Shown here: positions 1-7,903 of the stretch, in pieces | How positions within the stretch are numbered: the stretch's first letter is position 1 | Layout: the number at the start of each line of letters is the position of its first letter | IMG/VR virus record: IMGVR_UViG_3300013006_000096 | Coordinates: 1-29,827 of that record | Origin: a virus | DNA: 29,827 bases | Strand: one strand, 5' to 3' | Notes under the pieces: generated by a model | What the model saw: only the letters and a program-made list of their open reading frames with translations | What the model was told of the DNA's origin: nothing | Database searches by the model: none | Made by a program: the position numbers and the translations under genes

Positions 1-852
1 AAGTCCATCTCTAATGTATTCAGCTTGTGTATCAACTGCTTCCATGCTGGTATATAGATCCACATGCGGAAGTGTACGTATGGCATCAATAAACTCTTCT
101 AACTTCTCAGGCTCGAATCCCAAGTTGCTGTTAATAGCTAATTTTGTTTGACTCTTGCCTTGATTATTTTTAAACCATTCAATTAACTGCCAGGTGTGAC
201 CACTCATCAATGGCTCTCCGCCGGTTATTCTAAGTTCTTGGAGTGTTCGGTGGAGGTCTGTTTCCCACCATTTAAAAAATGCGTCAACATAAGGATTCTG
301 TTCTCCAAACTTGTAAAGTTGTGCGGCAGGGTGATCGTGAGTAAAATGATTCCTACCATCGCTAATCAAGCCTTGGTAAGCACCGTTGTTTCGTATATCT
401 TTAACCCATGTACTAGAGAAAGCAGGGTTGCAGTAACTACAGGCAAACTGGCAAGTACGATCAAACGCAATTTCCAAGGTACGCAAGTTGACATCTTGTT
501 CAACTGGGGTATTGTACGCATCGGACAGATCCTTTATTGGATAAATTTTTGATTTATAAACACGGTCTGATATTGAATCCTTGCCCATGTCTTCAATCTT
601 CCAACAGTACTCACATCCTGCAGGACGATCGCCTGCTAGCATTTTTTTACGATCGTCCTTTTTTTGTGCTGTATTGTGTAGCGCGGCCGGATTGATTTTT
701 AAATCTTCAACATCGATGGCATGAGCTGGTGGATGATGGCAACTGGTTGTTTGCCCTGATCCAAGCCAGATCGTGGCGTTGTACCACTTGGCGGCACAAA
801 AACTGGTGCTAATTGGATCAAGTACTGTTTTGCGGAATTCTAAATCATTCAT
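1..852 (-). CDS. Radical SAM protein with N-terminal auxiliary Fe-S motif (rSAM-1), C-terminus cut by window edge
   Basis: The frame is open from an ATG at 852 to the left edge, giving 284 codons without a stop, so the gene is partial. The radical SAM core motif CQFACSYC (CxxxCxxC) lies at about residues 134-141, followed by the SAM-binding ITGGEP motif near 209-214. Further cysteines at about 19, 38, 80 and 83 (the last two as CEYCW) come before the core and resemble the cysteine set of a SPASM/twitch auxiliary cluster, here N-terminal. The protein is closely similar to the 473-aa gene at 1977-3398, sharing the C..AKW start, NPYV-[DE]-AF and AEY-[IM]-RDGL. Its start overlaps the end of the preceding gene by 8 bases, so the two are translationally coupled. 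Radical SAM enzymes make a 5'-deoxyadenosyl radical and many modify peptides; the substrate here is unknown. The family call is firm, the role is inference. Confidence 0.85.
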   Translation of the reverse strand, partial: MNDLEFRKTVLDPISTSFCAAKWYNATIWLGSGQTTSCHHPPAHAIDVEDLKINPAALHNTAQKKDDRKKMLAGDRPAGCEYCWKIEDMGKDSISDRVYKSKIYPIKDLSDAYNTPVEQDVNLRTLEIAFDRTCQFACSYCNPAFSSTWVKDIRNNGAYQGLISDGRNHFTHDHPAAQLYKFGEQNPYVDAFFKWWETDLHRTLQELRITGGEPLMSGHTWQLIEWFKNNQGKSQTKLAINSNLGFEPEKLEEFIDAIRTLPHVDLYTSMEAVDTQAEYIRDGL

Positions 853-2002
853 TGGAATATGTGTTTACAAACTGTTGGAATCGTCTCGGGAATTCATTAC
901 GAACCTGTGTTCTCATCAGAGACAAATGCTGTTGATTGTATTTACATACATTATAGCACGACTGGAGGAATTTTGCAAGATCTTGCGTACATAAATCTTT
1001 AACTATCTCTGCTATTCGGTTAATTCGATCTTGGTGGTTATCTATTAGATCAAAGCTTTCATCAATCACATGTCCGAATGTTTTGAAACCCAAGTTCTTG
1101 ATGTCTCTATAGTAGCCACGATTTGCTACTGCTATCCAAGGATGTGCCATTGCAACAGGTTTCCAGATTTTTTCTGTTCTAAAACTATAAGGATAGGTAA
1201 ACACAGTCTCAGTAACCAAACTAAAGTAAGTGTCTACATAAGGGGCAGGTGTTAAATGTATTTCTCCCCATTCGTTACCAAACAGCTGGTGCTTAACAAA
1301 AGAACTATTGCAGGGTTGGTCAAGATGAGCATGATACTTGTTTATTTCGTATTCAGGAGGCAAATATTTTACAGTGTTAGGTTGTAGTAAAAGATCTTTG
1401 TTGTTATGTATTAGCTGTATATCCCTACTGTCTCCTACAGTAGTGTCAAGCCAGGTCCATAATGACTGATCTAACAAGCCTGATAAGCTAAAACTTTCTC
1501 TAAGATACTTTCTATGACTACGTGTACGGCCATTTAAAAATAAAAATTTATAAGGTTTATCAAGCTTGGTGTAGATTTTTTCACAATGTGATATTGCTTG
1601 TATGTTTTCTTCGTAATCAAGAATCTTGGGCAAAAAACTATCGTACTGCAAGCATGGCCATTCAGATGCCATGTCGCCGCCGCCAATCAACAAGACTTGA
1701 CATGACTTGACAAGATCTTCAACACCAAACATAATAACATGATCACGCAGGGTTGCAGAACCTTCTGCTGGATTGCTTAGTATGATCTGTATGCGCTGTT
1801 GTTCACCCAGTTGTTGTATCAGTGCAATATTAACACCAAATTGTTGACGACCTAATAGGTATATGGCACCTGGAATTAACTCGCCGGCTGCAATGTGTTC
1901 TTCAAGATTCCAGAATTCTGCATCTGCATATGGTTTGAGCTCGGTGTATACTTCACAAAAAGTATCTAGTACTAAATTACGACTGCCGAGCATGGTATTC
2001 AC
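845..2002 (-). CDS. Putative glycosyltransferase, GT10/exostosin-like C-terminal motif
   Basis: A 385-aa protein lying between two radical SAM genes. It has no signal peptide or membrane segment. The C-terminal half carries FLNGRTRSHR (about 155-164), then TETVF (264-268) and TEKIWKP (276-282) followed by a hydrophobic HPWIAVA stretch. This arrangement recalls the donor-binding part of GT10 fucosyltransferases and exostosin-like enzymes, where an EKI motif precedes a hydrophobic strand. I see no recognisable N-terminal acceptor domain. A GTG start at 2002 is preferred because GGTGGA lies 6 bases upstream; an ATG at 1993 is the alternative. It overlaps the preceding radical SAM gene by 17-26 bases and the next by 8, so it is part of the same operon. 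The sugar and acceptor cannot be told, and the family call rests on motifs only. Confidence 0.6.
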   Translation of the reverse strand: MNTMLGSRNLVLDTFCEVYTELKPYADAEFWNLEEHIAAGELIPGAIYLLGRQQFGVNIALIQQLGEQQRIQIILSNPAEGSATLRDHVIMFGVEDLVKSCQVLLIGGGDMASEWPCLQYDSFLPKILDYEENIQAISHCEKIYTKLDKPYKFLFLNGRTRSHRKYLRESFSLSGLLDQSLWTWLDTTVGDSRDIQLIHNNKDLLLQPNTVKYLPPEYEINKYHAHLDQPCNSSFVKHQLFGNEWGEIHLTPAPYVDTYFSLVTETVFTYPYSFRTEKIWKPVAMAHPWIAVANRGYYRDIKNLGFKTFGHVIDESFDLIDNHQDRINRIAEIVKDLCTQDLAKFLQSCYNVCKYNQQHLSLMRTQVRNEFPRRFQQFVNTYSNE

Positions 2003-3398
2003 ATTCGTTCCACCAGCTTCGCATTTCTGGGAATGTCTTTAAAAAATCAGTGTCACGTCTGCGATCATGTTCGTTAAAGAACCTATAAAAATCTGCTTTG
2101 CATTGTGACAAATACGCAGTATCTAATTTTTGTCCATCACGCATCCAAGCAATGTCTCTATCTAGTCTAGCGATCTCGTAGTCCTTGAATCCGTGAAAAG
2201 GGTCTTCTAGAGTTTCAGTTTGTTGTAGCATCCATGCCCAGACCTGTTCTAGTTTATCCGCATAGCTTTCGGGCAGTAGTTGCAGACTCTGCCATGCAGG
2301 TTGTCTTAGCACAGGAGTATCAAACCACACACGTTGATATGTTTGACTGTGTGTTTTTCTCAATCCCAGGATACCAGCAAACAGTTTGTCTAAACTGGTC
2401 ACGCCCAGATTGTTCATGGTCACAATAAATGTGATTGAATTACGATAAGGAATCTCTGTTAGGAATTGATTTACACGATCCCATAGCAACTCAAAGTCCA
2501 AGCCATCTCGCATGTATTCAGCTTGTGCGCCCCAGCCATCTAAACTGATGTATTGCATGAAGTGTTCCAATACACCTTCTTGGCATAGATCTTTGACATA
2601 GGCTTTGTACTTTTGCCAAGACTTTTCATCTACACTAAAGTTTGATGTCACATTCAAATGCAAGTCTGGCTTGGGGTTGGCCAACACATAGTCAAACACT
2701 TGATAGGTATTTTTGTCCAACAAGGGCTCGCCACCGGTCATGCGGAAGTGTTGCAGTTCTGGGTACAGCGTAGGCCACCATGCCCAAAATGCTTCCACAT
2801 AAGGATTGTGCTCGCGAGCAGGAATAATACGGCGATTGCCAGTAAAATGATCCATGCTATTATGCGGTGTGGAAGTGGGATATGGTCCTAATCTCTGTGC
2901 TTCATCTGCCCAGGAACTGCTGAATTGCGGAGAGCAATAACTACATCTGAGATTGCAGGCATTGTTGAAATTAACTTCAACATAAGAAGGAATAACATTG
3001 TCTTCAGAACCAGTGCTTGTTTTTATTTTTTCAAAGTCTACTGCGGCCCAGGGTTCGCCAGATCTATAATGGCGATCACTTAATTTATCGTTGTCCTCCA
3101 TGTTCCAGCAGTACTGACATTCGCTAGGACGTTCATTGCGCAACATGATCTTGCGCTGTTCTTTCTTGTAGGGAGTATTGTGTAGTTGACTGGGATTGTC
3201 TGCTAAGCCTTCAATGGGTATCTGATGCAAAGGAGGATGATAACAACTGTTGTTGAGCCCAGTGGCTAAATGAAGGCTAACTTGTTTCCATTTGGCTAGA
3301 CAAAGAGCAGGACCCAGTTGAGCTTGCATTTGCTCAGCAGAGTTCATGAACTTGCTCTTGTTGTTTACTGTTTCGTCACCTTTGTTATTGATATTCAT
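1977..3398 (-). CDS. Radical SAM protein with N-terminal auxiliary Fe-S motif (rSAM-2)
   Basis: A complete 473-aa radical SAM protein. The cluster-binding CxxxCxxC is CNLRCSYC at residues 148-155, and the SAM-binding TGGEP lies at 221-225. Before the core, cysteines at 33, 52, 94 and 97 (CQYCW) form a second set like that of a SPASM/twitch auxiliary Fe-S cluster, placed N-terminal instead of C-terminal. The middle part (EAFWAWWP, ISLDGWG, AEYMRDGL) matches rSAM-1 almost residue for residue, so the two are tandem paralogues separated by a glycosyltransferase-like gene. The ATG at 3398 overlaps the preceding gene by 14 bases and has no clear ribosome binding site. A second ATG at 3347 would align better with the start of rSAM-1. 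The substrate is unknown; SPASM/twitch relatives usually act on peptides, so peptide or protein modification is the leading inference. Confidence 0.87.
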   Translation of the reverse strand: MNINNKGDETVNNKSKFMNSAEQMQAQLGPALCLAKWKQVSLHLATGLNNSCYHPPLHQIPIEGLADNPSQLHNTPYKKEQRKIMLRNERPSECQYCWNMEDNDKLSDRHYRSGEPWAAVDFEKIKTSTGSEDNVIPSYVEVNFNNACNLRCSYCSPQFSSSWADEAQRLGPYPTSTPHNSMDHFTGNRRIIPAREHNPYVEAFWAWWPTLYPELQHFRMTGGEPLLDKNTYQVFDYVLANPKPDLHLNVTSNFSVDEKSWQKYKAYVKDLCQEGVLEHFMQYISLDGWGAQAEYMRDGLDFELLWDRVNQFLTEIPYRNSITFIVTMNNLGVTSLDKLFAGILGLRKTHSQTYQRVWFDTPVLRQPAWQSLQLLPESYADKLEQVWAWMLQQTETLEDPFHGFKDYEIARLDRDIAWMRDGQKLDTAYLSQCKADFYRFFNEHDRRRDTDFLKTFPEMRSWWNECEYHARQS

Positions 3399-4497
3399 AA
3401 TTTTTTAATACCATATCTTGAACTACTGATTTAAACGGCAATAGTTCTAGCAATTTTTCGTTTCTCATTTTGTCTAATAGCATAATATGATTCAATGTGT
3501 GTTGGAACATAAATGAATTCACGTTGTTTGTGACTAAATCAATCATCTTTAAAATAATTGTTTCGTCAATTTTGTATTTTTTAAGACTGTTGATTTTATC
3601 TAGTGCTAGATCTTTAAGAGTATCTGGTATTACATCTATTGAAAGATATGTAGGACCGGTGAGTATAATTGGCGAAAGATCTAAATTATGACGTTGCGCA
3701 AACTCACAGAGTTCTTCAACAAACCAAACGTTTAAAATACTTATCACCGGTGATAATTTAATTTTGATGTTTGACTCTGATATTGACAGAAGTTCTAGAA
3801 TATTTTTTTCAATATCATTCCACGTGCTGCCAGATCTAATGTATTCTAAAGGTTCACCTACTGCATCAATGCTACAAAGAATGTCAACACGTTTAAATTG
3901 TTTCCAGATTTCAAAAATATTTTTATCTTTGAATTTTAACAAAGTAAGATTGCTGTTGTACAGCAATTTGATATTGCGAGATTGCCCTGACAATATCAAT
4001 TCTTCTAGTACTTGCCAATGGTCTGCATTGGCCATTGGCTCGCCACCGGTAAAATACATCCAATGTAAAGAGTCAGTTAGCAACAGATGTTTATACTCGT
4101 CAATTGATTGATGCTGTAAAGTTATATTGTATTCCAGCTCTTTGGCCCATTGGTTACTAAAATGCGGGCCACAATAGCGACATTTTAAATTACAAAGATT
4201 GGTATTTCTAATGTCAACAAACTGTAATCCAGTGGCATCAGGGTTTTTAATGTTGTTAAACATTTGCCGATAGCTTGGAATATTATTATGTTCATTGGAA
4301 TTGCATTTTTGGCAGGCAGCAGGTCCAAAGTGTCCGTCGGAGGATTTCAAGTCAGCAAATCTATCAGTGCGTGAAATAACCGAAATTGGTTTTAAATATT
4401 CTGGATCAATCAAACAACATGGTCCAATTTTCCCATTGGGAAAAATAGTAACACCGTGATCAACAGCGGCACATGTCCATTTTTCTTTGTTGTGCAT
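3385..4497 (-). CDS. Radical SAM protein with N-terminal auxiliary Fe-S motif (rSAM-3)
   Basis: A 370-aa radical SAM protein, the first of the three to be transcribed. With the ATG at 4497, cysteines lie at about 9, 27, 28, 62 and 65 (CQKC) in an N-terminal auxiliary-cluster-like region. The core CNLKCRYC follows at about 102-109, and the FTGGEP motif ends near 154. A later LEYIRSG resembles the AEYxRDG of the other two. It is more diverged from them, shorter and more AT-rich in codon choice. An in-frame TTG at 4515 would extend it by six residues and overlap the upstream gene, but AAGG there sits directly against the codon, so I prefer the ATG. The C-terminal third is rich in Leu, Ile and Lys without a recognisable domain. 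The fold is clear; the substrate is not visible. Confidence 0.87.
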   Translation of the reverse strand: MHNKEKWTCAAVDHGVTIFPNGKIGPCCLIDPEYLKPISVISRTDRFADLKSSDGHFGPAACQKCNSNEHNNIPSYRQMFNNIKNPDATGLQFVDIRNTNLCNLKCRYCGPHFSNQWAKELEYNITLQHQSIDEYKHLLLTDSLHWMYFTGGEPMANADHWQVLEELILSGQSRNIKLLYNSNLTLLKFKDKNIFEIWKQFKRVDILCSIDAVGEPLEYIRSGSTWNDIEKNILELLSISESNIKIKLSPVISILNVWFVEELCEFAQRHNLDLSPIILTGPTYLSIDVIPDTLKDLALDKINSLKKYKIDETIILKMIDLVTNNVNSFMFQHTLNHIMLLDKMRNEKLLELLPFKSVVQDMVLKNYEYQ

Positions 4498-4508
4498 ATT
4501 TGAAATGT

Positions 4509-5435
4509 TTACCAACCTTCTTGGCTGCGTATAACATCGATTTCTCTAGTTGAGATTCCTTTGTTGTGCCAATTACTACGGTAGTGGTGTTTAAAAAATT
4601 TACTTGTGGGTGCGTCAAACCATACCATTGGCAAGTCTAACTGTGTGCTTAATTCTTCTGCCACACGACTTAATACACTGTCAGGTTCATGATCTTTTAC
4701 AGTTTCCCATAGTTCTTCCAAGGACGCAAAATCTTGAACACTACAGTGATCCCAGTCAGTTAACATGGTCATGTACGACCCCATACGTGCGCCAGCCATG
4801 CTCCAAATGCCATGCTCTGCATCTCGTCCAACATTATGCCAGATAGTTAAATTGTCTAGATTTCGTTGATGCACACGATCTTTAAATTCTGCTACAGTGG
4901 GTTTTTTACCTTGATTCAGGCACATCTTTACACCTTCACGGAAGCCGGCACGCCAAGCATGAAATGCATCTCCATTGGGATAGGTAGTCGAATAACAATC
5001 ATACATGGCCCAGTACAACGGGTCAAAACAAAACTCCACTTGTGTTTCTGCACGGCCGTCAGTGGCTTCGTGTGTGCGCATGCGGTCGACAAATGTACGT
5101 GTCCATGAACTCAATCCACCATTGCCATACATCAAGCCATTGATTTCATTGCGGGCTCTCCAGCGGAACACAGCCGATTCCCATTGTGCGTCTGGGAGTA
5201 CAAGTGTTTGGTTGAAGAATTCTGGATCGGGCATGTTGTCCCCGTCAATCAGGATAAAACGTTCTGTATCGCTAGCGGCAGCGGCTGCTTTGTGTGCGGC
5301 ATCTGACCCTTTAACACCATCCACACGTTTGGCCCAAGGCACCATGTTGCGAATTTTAACCCAAAATTCTTCCTTCTGTGGCTCGTCGTAAGTTAGGTAT
5401 ATGCAGTCTAAATCTGCTACATCAATCCGATTCAT
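4509..5435 (-). CDS. Putative GT-A-fold glycosyltransferase-like protein
   Basis: A 308-aa protein. Its N-terminal 70 residues look like a nucleotide-sugar-binding Rossmann half: a short hydrophobic strand (CIYLTYDEP), then FILIDGDNMPD with an acidic DGDN at about 64-67 in the place of the DxD metal motif of GT-A enzymes. An Asn in the last position makes the catalytic call uncertain. An aromatic-rich middle follows (FRWRARNEINGLMYGNGG, then WAMYDCYS). There is no membrane segment. It overlaps the upstream 116-aa gene by 14 bases, with GGAG about 11 bases before the ATG, and its TAA is 11 bases before the rSAM-3 start. It may transfer a sugar onto the same target as the neighbouring radical SAM enzymes, which is inference; it could also be a non-catalytic GT-A-like fold. 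Confidence 0.55.
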   Translation of the reverse strand: MNRIDVADLDCIYLTYDEPQKEEFWVKIRNMVPWAKRVDGVKGSDAAHKAAAAASDTERFILIDGDNMPDPEFFNQTLVLPDAQWESAVFRWRARNEINGLMYGNGGLSSWTRTFVDRMRTHEATDGRAETQVEFCFDPLYWAMYDCYSTTYPNGDAFHAWRAGFREGVKMCLNQGKKPTVAEFKDRVHQRNLDNLTIWHNVGRDAEHGIWSMAGARMGSYMTMLTDWDHCSVQDFASLEELWETVKDHEPDSVLSRVAEELSTQLDLPMVWFDAPTSKFFKHHYRSNWHNKGISTREIDVIRSQEGW

Positions 5436-5772
5436 TTGATCTTAAACTCCATTTAATATGAGGATACGTTTCGTCAACAACAATGCTGACATTATGTTCA
5501 TAACAGGGTACTCCGATATCATCGGGTACCAACTTGTTAATAATTTTTTTTGGTGCCACATGCACTAGTTTATTGTCAATTACTCGAACCAAAAATGAAC
5601 TACGTGCGTATGTTTCTGCATCAATGTCTATATAATTACCAGACAACTCTTCCATGTTGTACGATAGTGGCTCACCTTTTTCATCATAATACAATCTAAA
5701 AAAGATAGGTGCAGACTCTGGCAACGGTTCAGCCCAGGCCTTCCAGAAGTTGTCTTCTGTTTCACTCTTCAT
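5422..5772 (-). CDS. Small protein of unknown function (116 aa)
   Basis: I do not recognise this family. The 116-aa product is acidic at the N-terminus, opens with FWKAWAEPLPE, and continues with alternating hydrophobic strands (IFFRLYYDEKGEPLSYNMEE, NYIDIDAETYA, SFLVRVIDNKLVHV). This suggests a small beta-rich fold with no membrane segment, signal peptide or cysteine motif (a single Cys). It sits in a run of overlapping genes: 11 bases shared with the gene before and 14 with the gene after. That and its intact coding frame support it as real. Position between a Cys/His small protein and a glycosyltransferase-like gene links it to the modification module by context only. Confidence 0.7.
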   Translation of the reverse strand: MKSETEDNFWKAWAEPLPESAPIFFRLYYDEKGEPLSYNMEELSGNYIDIDAETYARSSFLVRVIDNKLVHVAPKKIINKLVPDDIGVPCYEHNVSIVVDETYPHIKWSLRSNESD

Positions 5773-6064
5773 CTGGCACTAGCCCATTGCTGTGTTTGTC
5801 AGATATTTTTTCTACATCCTGGAAAATACGTTTTTCTTGAGCTGTTAATTTATCTTTGTGTGTTTTTCTTGGATTACCACACACATAACACTCTGGATTA
5901 CCACAATCCATGGCATGATGCTTGGCCAATCGATGTGGTTCTTTAACCATTTTATCTTTGTCAGTCAGGCCATGTGCTTTGGCAATTTTAACTTGTTTTT
6001 TGACTTTTGTTTCGTCATTAAAACGTCTTGTGGCTTTTTTAATTTTATCGTCTGAATCACTCAT
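5762..6064 (-). CDS. Small basic protein with Cys/His zinc-type motif
   Basis: A lysine-rich protein of 100 aa. After a charged N-terminus with many Lys and Asp, it has HHAMDCGNPECYVCGNPRK. This is two His followed by C-x4-C-x2-C, with a duplicated CGNP turn that looks like a zinc ribbon or knuckle able to bind nucleic acid or protein. I associate this CGNPxCxxCGNPRK signature with small hypothetical proteins of T4-like marine phages, from memory and without a search. An ATG at 6076 would add four residues, but the ATG at 6064 has GGAG 6 bases upstream and forms an ATGA overlap with the stop of the preceding gene, so I chose it. Function is unknown. Confidence 0.75.
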   Translation of the reverse strand: MSDSDDKIKKATRRFNDETKVKKQVKIAKAHGLTDKDKMVKEPHRLAKHHAMDCGNPECYVCGNPRKTHKDKLTAQEKRIFQDVEKISDKHSNGLVPDEE

Positions 6065-6801
6065 GTTAATCTCCATTCTTTGTTATTGTAATGTACAAAA
6101 CCATATTGTGCTATTGTGTTGATTCGTAAACCGGGGTCAGTATTTTCCCACACTAGTTCATTGGTCCAATTATCAGTGTGCGTGGGGATAATACCTTTTT
6201 TCATATGTACAATTTGCGGGCCATGGCCTGCAGGCAATGTGACACATTCTGGGCCTAGTATGGTCGCTGCCATTGCATACACTACATCAGTTGATGGTTG
6301 CTCCTCTGGGAACTTCAATAGCGTTTTAAAGTCTTTCCAGTTTTCAAATATATCACGCACACATTGAAAAAACTCCTGTGCTGTTTTACTAAGTCTCCAG
6401 TATGTAATTGCATTGTATACATCGGGCAAGTTGTTGGCATCAAATATTTTTCTGTAGCGTCTATCCGTACCAGGCTGATCATAAAAGTCTCTACAACCCT
6501 GACTGATCACAACATCTCTATGTTCAAACAAAGTCCACCAGTGATCCACTGGGCTGGCAGCAATCATGTCGGCTTCTAGTTTGATAGTTTGTCTATAGGG
6601 ACTCACAGCAAACAGTTGCCAGTCGTTGGCAAAGCCACCTTGGTCACCGTGCGGTAACATGTCAGTGGTCACAATGGTTATGTTGGCGTCAGGGTGCCAT
6701 GCACGAATACTATCAGCCAGTTGGGTTGCACAACACACATAGTCTATTGTATCTGTGTTAAATGCAGGAATCACATATCCACGTTCAGCAACAATCGGCA
6801 A
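6061..6801 (-). CDS. Putative GT8-like glycosyltransferase, paralogue of the upstream gene
   Basis: A 246-aa protein from a proposed TTG start at 6801. GGAGA lies 6 bases upstream of that TTG, and the protein then begins just before the first strand (RGYVIPAFNTDTIDYV), matching the N-terminus of the upstream paralogue. An ATG at 6852 would add 17 residues and a 68-base overlap, with no family support. The segment SPYRQTIKLEADMIA aligns with the TPYDQTLVLDADFVV of the upstream gene, so the metal-binding DxD of GT-A/GT8-type enzymes appears here as EAD (about 76-78). The C-terminus has HGPQIVHMKKG, a His placed where GT8 enzymes often have a late metal ligand. It overlaps both neighbours. The sugar and target are unknown; loss of the first Asp might mean altered or lost activity. 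Confidence 0.65.
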   Translation of the reverse strand: MPIVAERGYVIPAFNTDTIDYVCCATQLADSIRAWHPDANITIVTTDMLPHGDQGGFANDWQLFAVSPYRQTIKLEADMIAASPVDHWWTLFEHRDVVISQGCRDFYDQPGTDRRYRKIFDANNLPDVYNAITYWRLSKTAQEFFQCVRDIFENWKDFKTLLKFPEEQPSTDVVYAMAATILGPECVTLPAGHGPQIVHMKKGIIPTHTDNWTNELVWENTDPGLRINTIAQYGFVHYNNKEWRLT

Positions 6802-7594
6802 TGATTTTCTCCAGATGTTTTTTACCCATAGCATGAAAGTCCATACCTGCAAAACTCAGTTGTTTTGATTTGTTGGTGTCATCCACGTATTCTAATATGT
6901 ATGATTCTAAACTAGGGTCGGTGAATTTGCTCAAAGTCACACCAGGCATCACGCTGAGTAAGTCCCAGGGTATTGCGTCTATTTTTGAAGTGTGTCCATT
7001 TACAATTCCCAAAGCAATGCTCAGTGCAAAATCATTACGATAATTTGATTGTCGAATCCCGTATAAATTTCGATAGTGCTGCCAGTTTGTTTTGATCATT
7101 TGCATACAATCAAAAATATATTGTGCAGTATTCGACTTGCGAAACATCATTACAGTGGCCCAGTGCATGGGCATGTTGTATTCACCAAATGTATTTAACC
7201 CTGCCATCAATTTACCAGTGGCCATGTTGAATGCATTTTTATGACACACAAAGTCTTGTGGCATGTTTAATACTTTTTTTAACATATCGCCGGCAACAAC
7301 AAAATCAGCATCTAGTACCAGTGTTTGATCATAAGGTGTTAGCTCATAGGCATTCACGCGACCTGCATTGTGCCAGGTCACTGTTTGATTGTAATCTTCA
7401 AAATAACGTGTGCCACCTGTCTCGGGCTGGGCATGAATCACTTGATCAAAAACATCAGTGTTACACTCACCGTCGGTGATAATACTAACCGGAAGATTTA
7501 AATGTCTACGAATATTTTTAGCCGACCATTCAGCCATGGCTACATAATCTGTTTCTTCATTGTTGAAGGCAAATATCAATACGCCTTGAGTCAT
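6785..7594 (-). CDS. Putative GT8-like glycosyltransferase (DAD motif)
   Basis: A 269-aa protein that opens directly with a strand (GVLIFAFNNEETDYV) and has TLVLDADFVV with an intact DxD at 95-97. This is the Mn-nucleotide-sugar-binding arrangement of GT-A enzymes, most like family GT8. A pattern of ADF, then a GLN/EYN/MHWATVMMF region, fits the acceptor side of such folds. A late FHAMGKKH may supply a His ligand. There is no membrane segment, so it probably acts in the host cytoplasm. Its ATG overlaps the stop of the previous gene as ATGA, and its own end overlaps the next gene, a diverged paralogue (tandem duplication). The family call is by motif; substrate unknown. Confidence 0.68.
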   Translation of the reverse strand: MTQGVLIFAFNNEETDYVAMAEWSAKNIRRHLNLPVSIITDGECNTDVFDQVIHAQPETGGTRYFEDYNQTVTWHNAGRVNAYELTPYDQTLVLDADFVVAGDMLKKVLNMPQDFVCHKNAFNMATGKLMAGLNTFGEYNMPMHWATVMMFRKSNTAQYIFDCMQMIKTNWQHYRNLYGIRQSNYRNDFALSIALGIVNGHTSKIDAIPWDLLSVMPGVTLSKFTDPSLESYILEYVDDTNKSKQLSFAGMDFHAMGKKHLEKIIADCC

Positions 7595-7896
7595 CTTTTT
7601 TTGCTTTGTTCTGTGTACTCAATCAACCAAGCATTCATTTGCTCTTGCCAACGTTGTTGTGCTGCCAGTTCAAGTTCTCTAACATCAACCTTTACCGGGG
7701 TATCATACAGATCTAGCAACACAGCCGTTTCGTCTGGGCACACTGCTAACACAGTTAACAATTCAGGATCGGCTGACCACATGCCTCCGGCATAGGCAAA
7801 GATCATTCGGCCTTGATATTTTTCTTTAAGTAAGCGTCGTGCAGTTGCGTGATCAAACCTTGCCCTGGCATGTGCAACTAATTGTTCAGTATTCAT
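7591..7896 (-). CDS. Small conserved-type phage protein of unknown function
   Basis: A 101-aa protein and the first gene after the terminator. The N-terminal half is helical and basic (HARARFDHATARRLLKEKY). A short aromatic-glycine turn follows (MIFAYAGGMW), then an acidic and hydrophobic strand region (VLLDLYDTPVKVDVREL) and a C-terminal helix rich in Gln and Trp. It reminds me of small hypothetical proteins next to tail genes in marine T4-like phages, from memory only. No catalytic motif is visible. The ATG lies only 7 bases after a perfect TATAAT and has no ribosome binding site, so its mRNA may be leaderless. Its stop overlaps the next start as ATGA. Confidence 0.72.
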   Translation of the reverse strand: MNTEQLVAHARARFDHATARRLLKEKYQGRMIFAYAGGMWSADPELLTVLAVCPDETAVLLDLYDTPVKVDVRELELAAQQRWQEQMNAWLIEYTEQSKKR

Positions 7897-7903
7897 AGTG
7901 ATA

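Noticed and set aside
196-552. Plus-strand 118-codon frame at the left edge
   Set aside because: The opposite strand here codes the radical SAM motif CQFACSYC and GGEP in a continuous frame, so this one is a shadow.
1-7896. Left module as a RiPP cluster with a precursor peptide
   Set aside because: No short frame with a leader-core pattern was seen between genes; all spacers are overlaps or a few bases. The precursor could lie outside the window, so only the enzymes are claimed.
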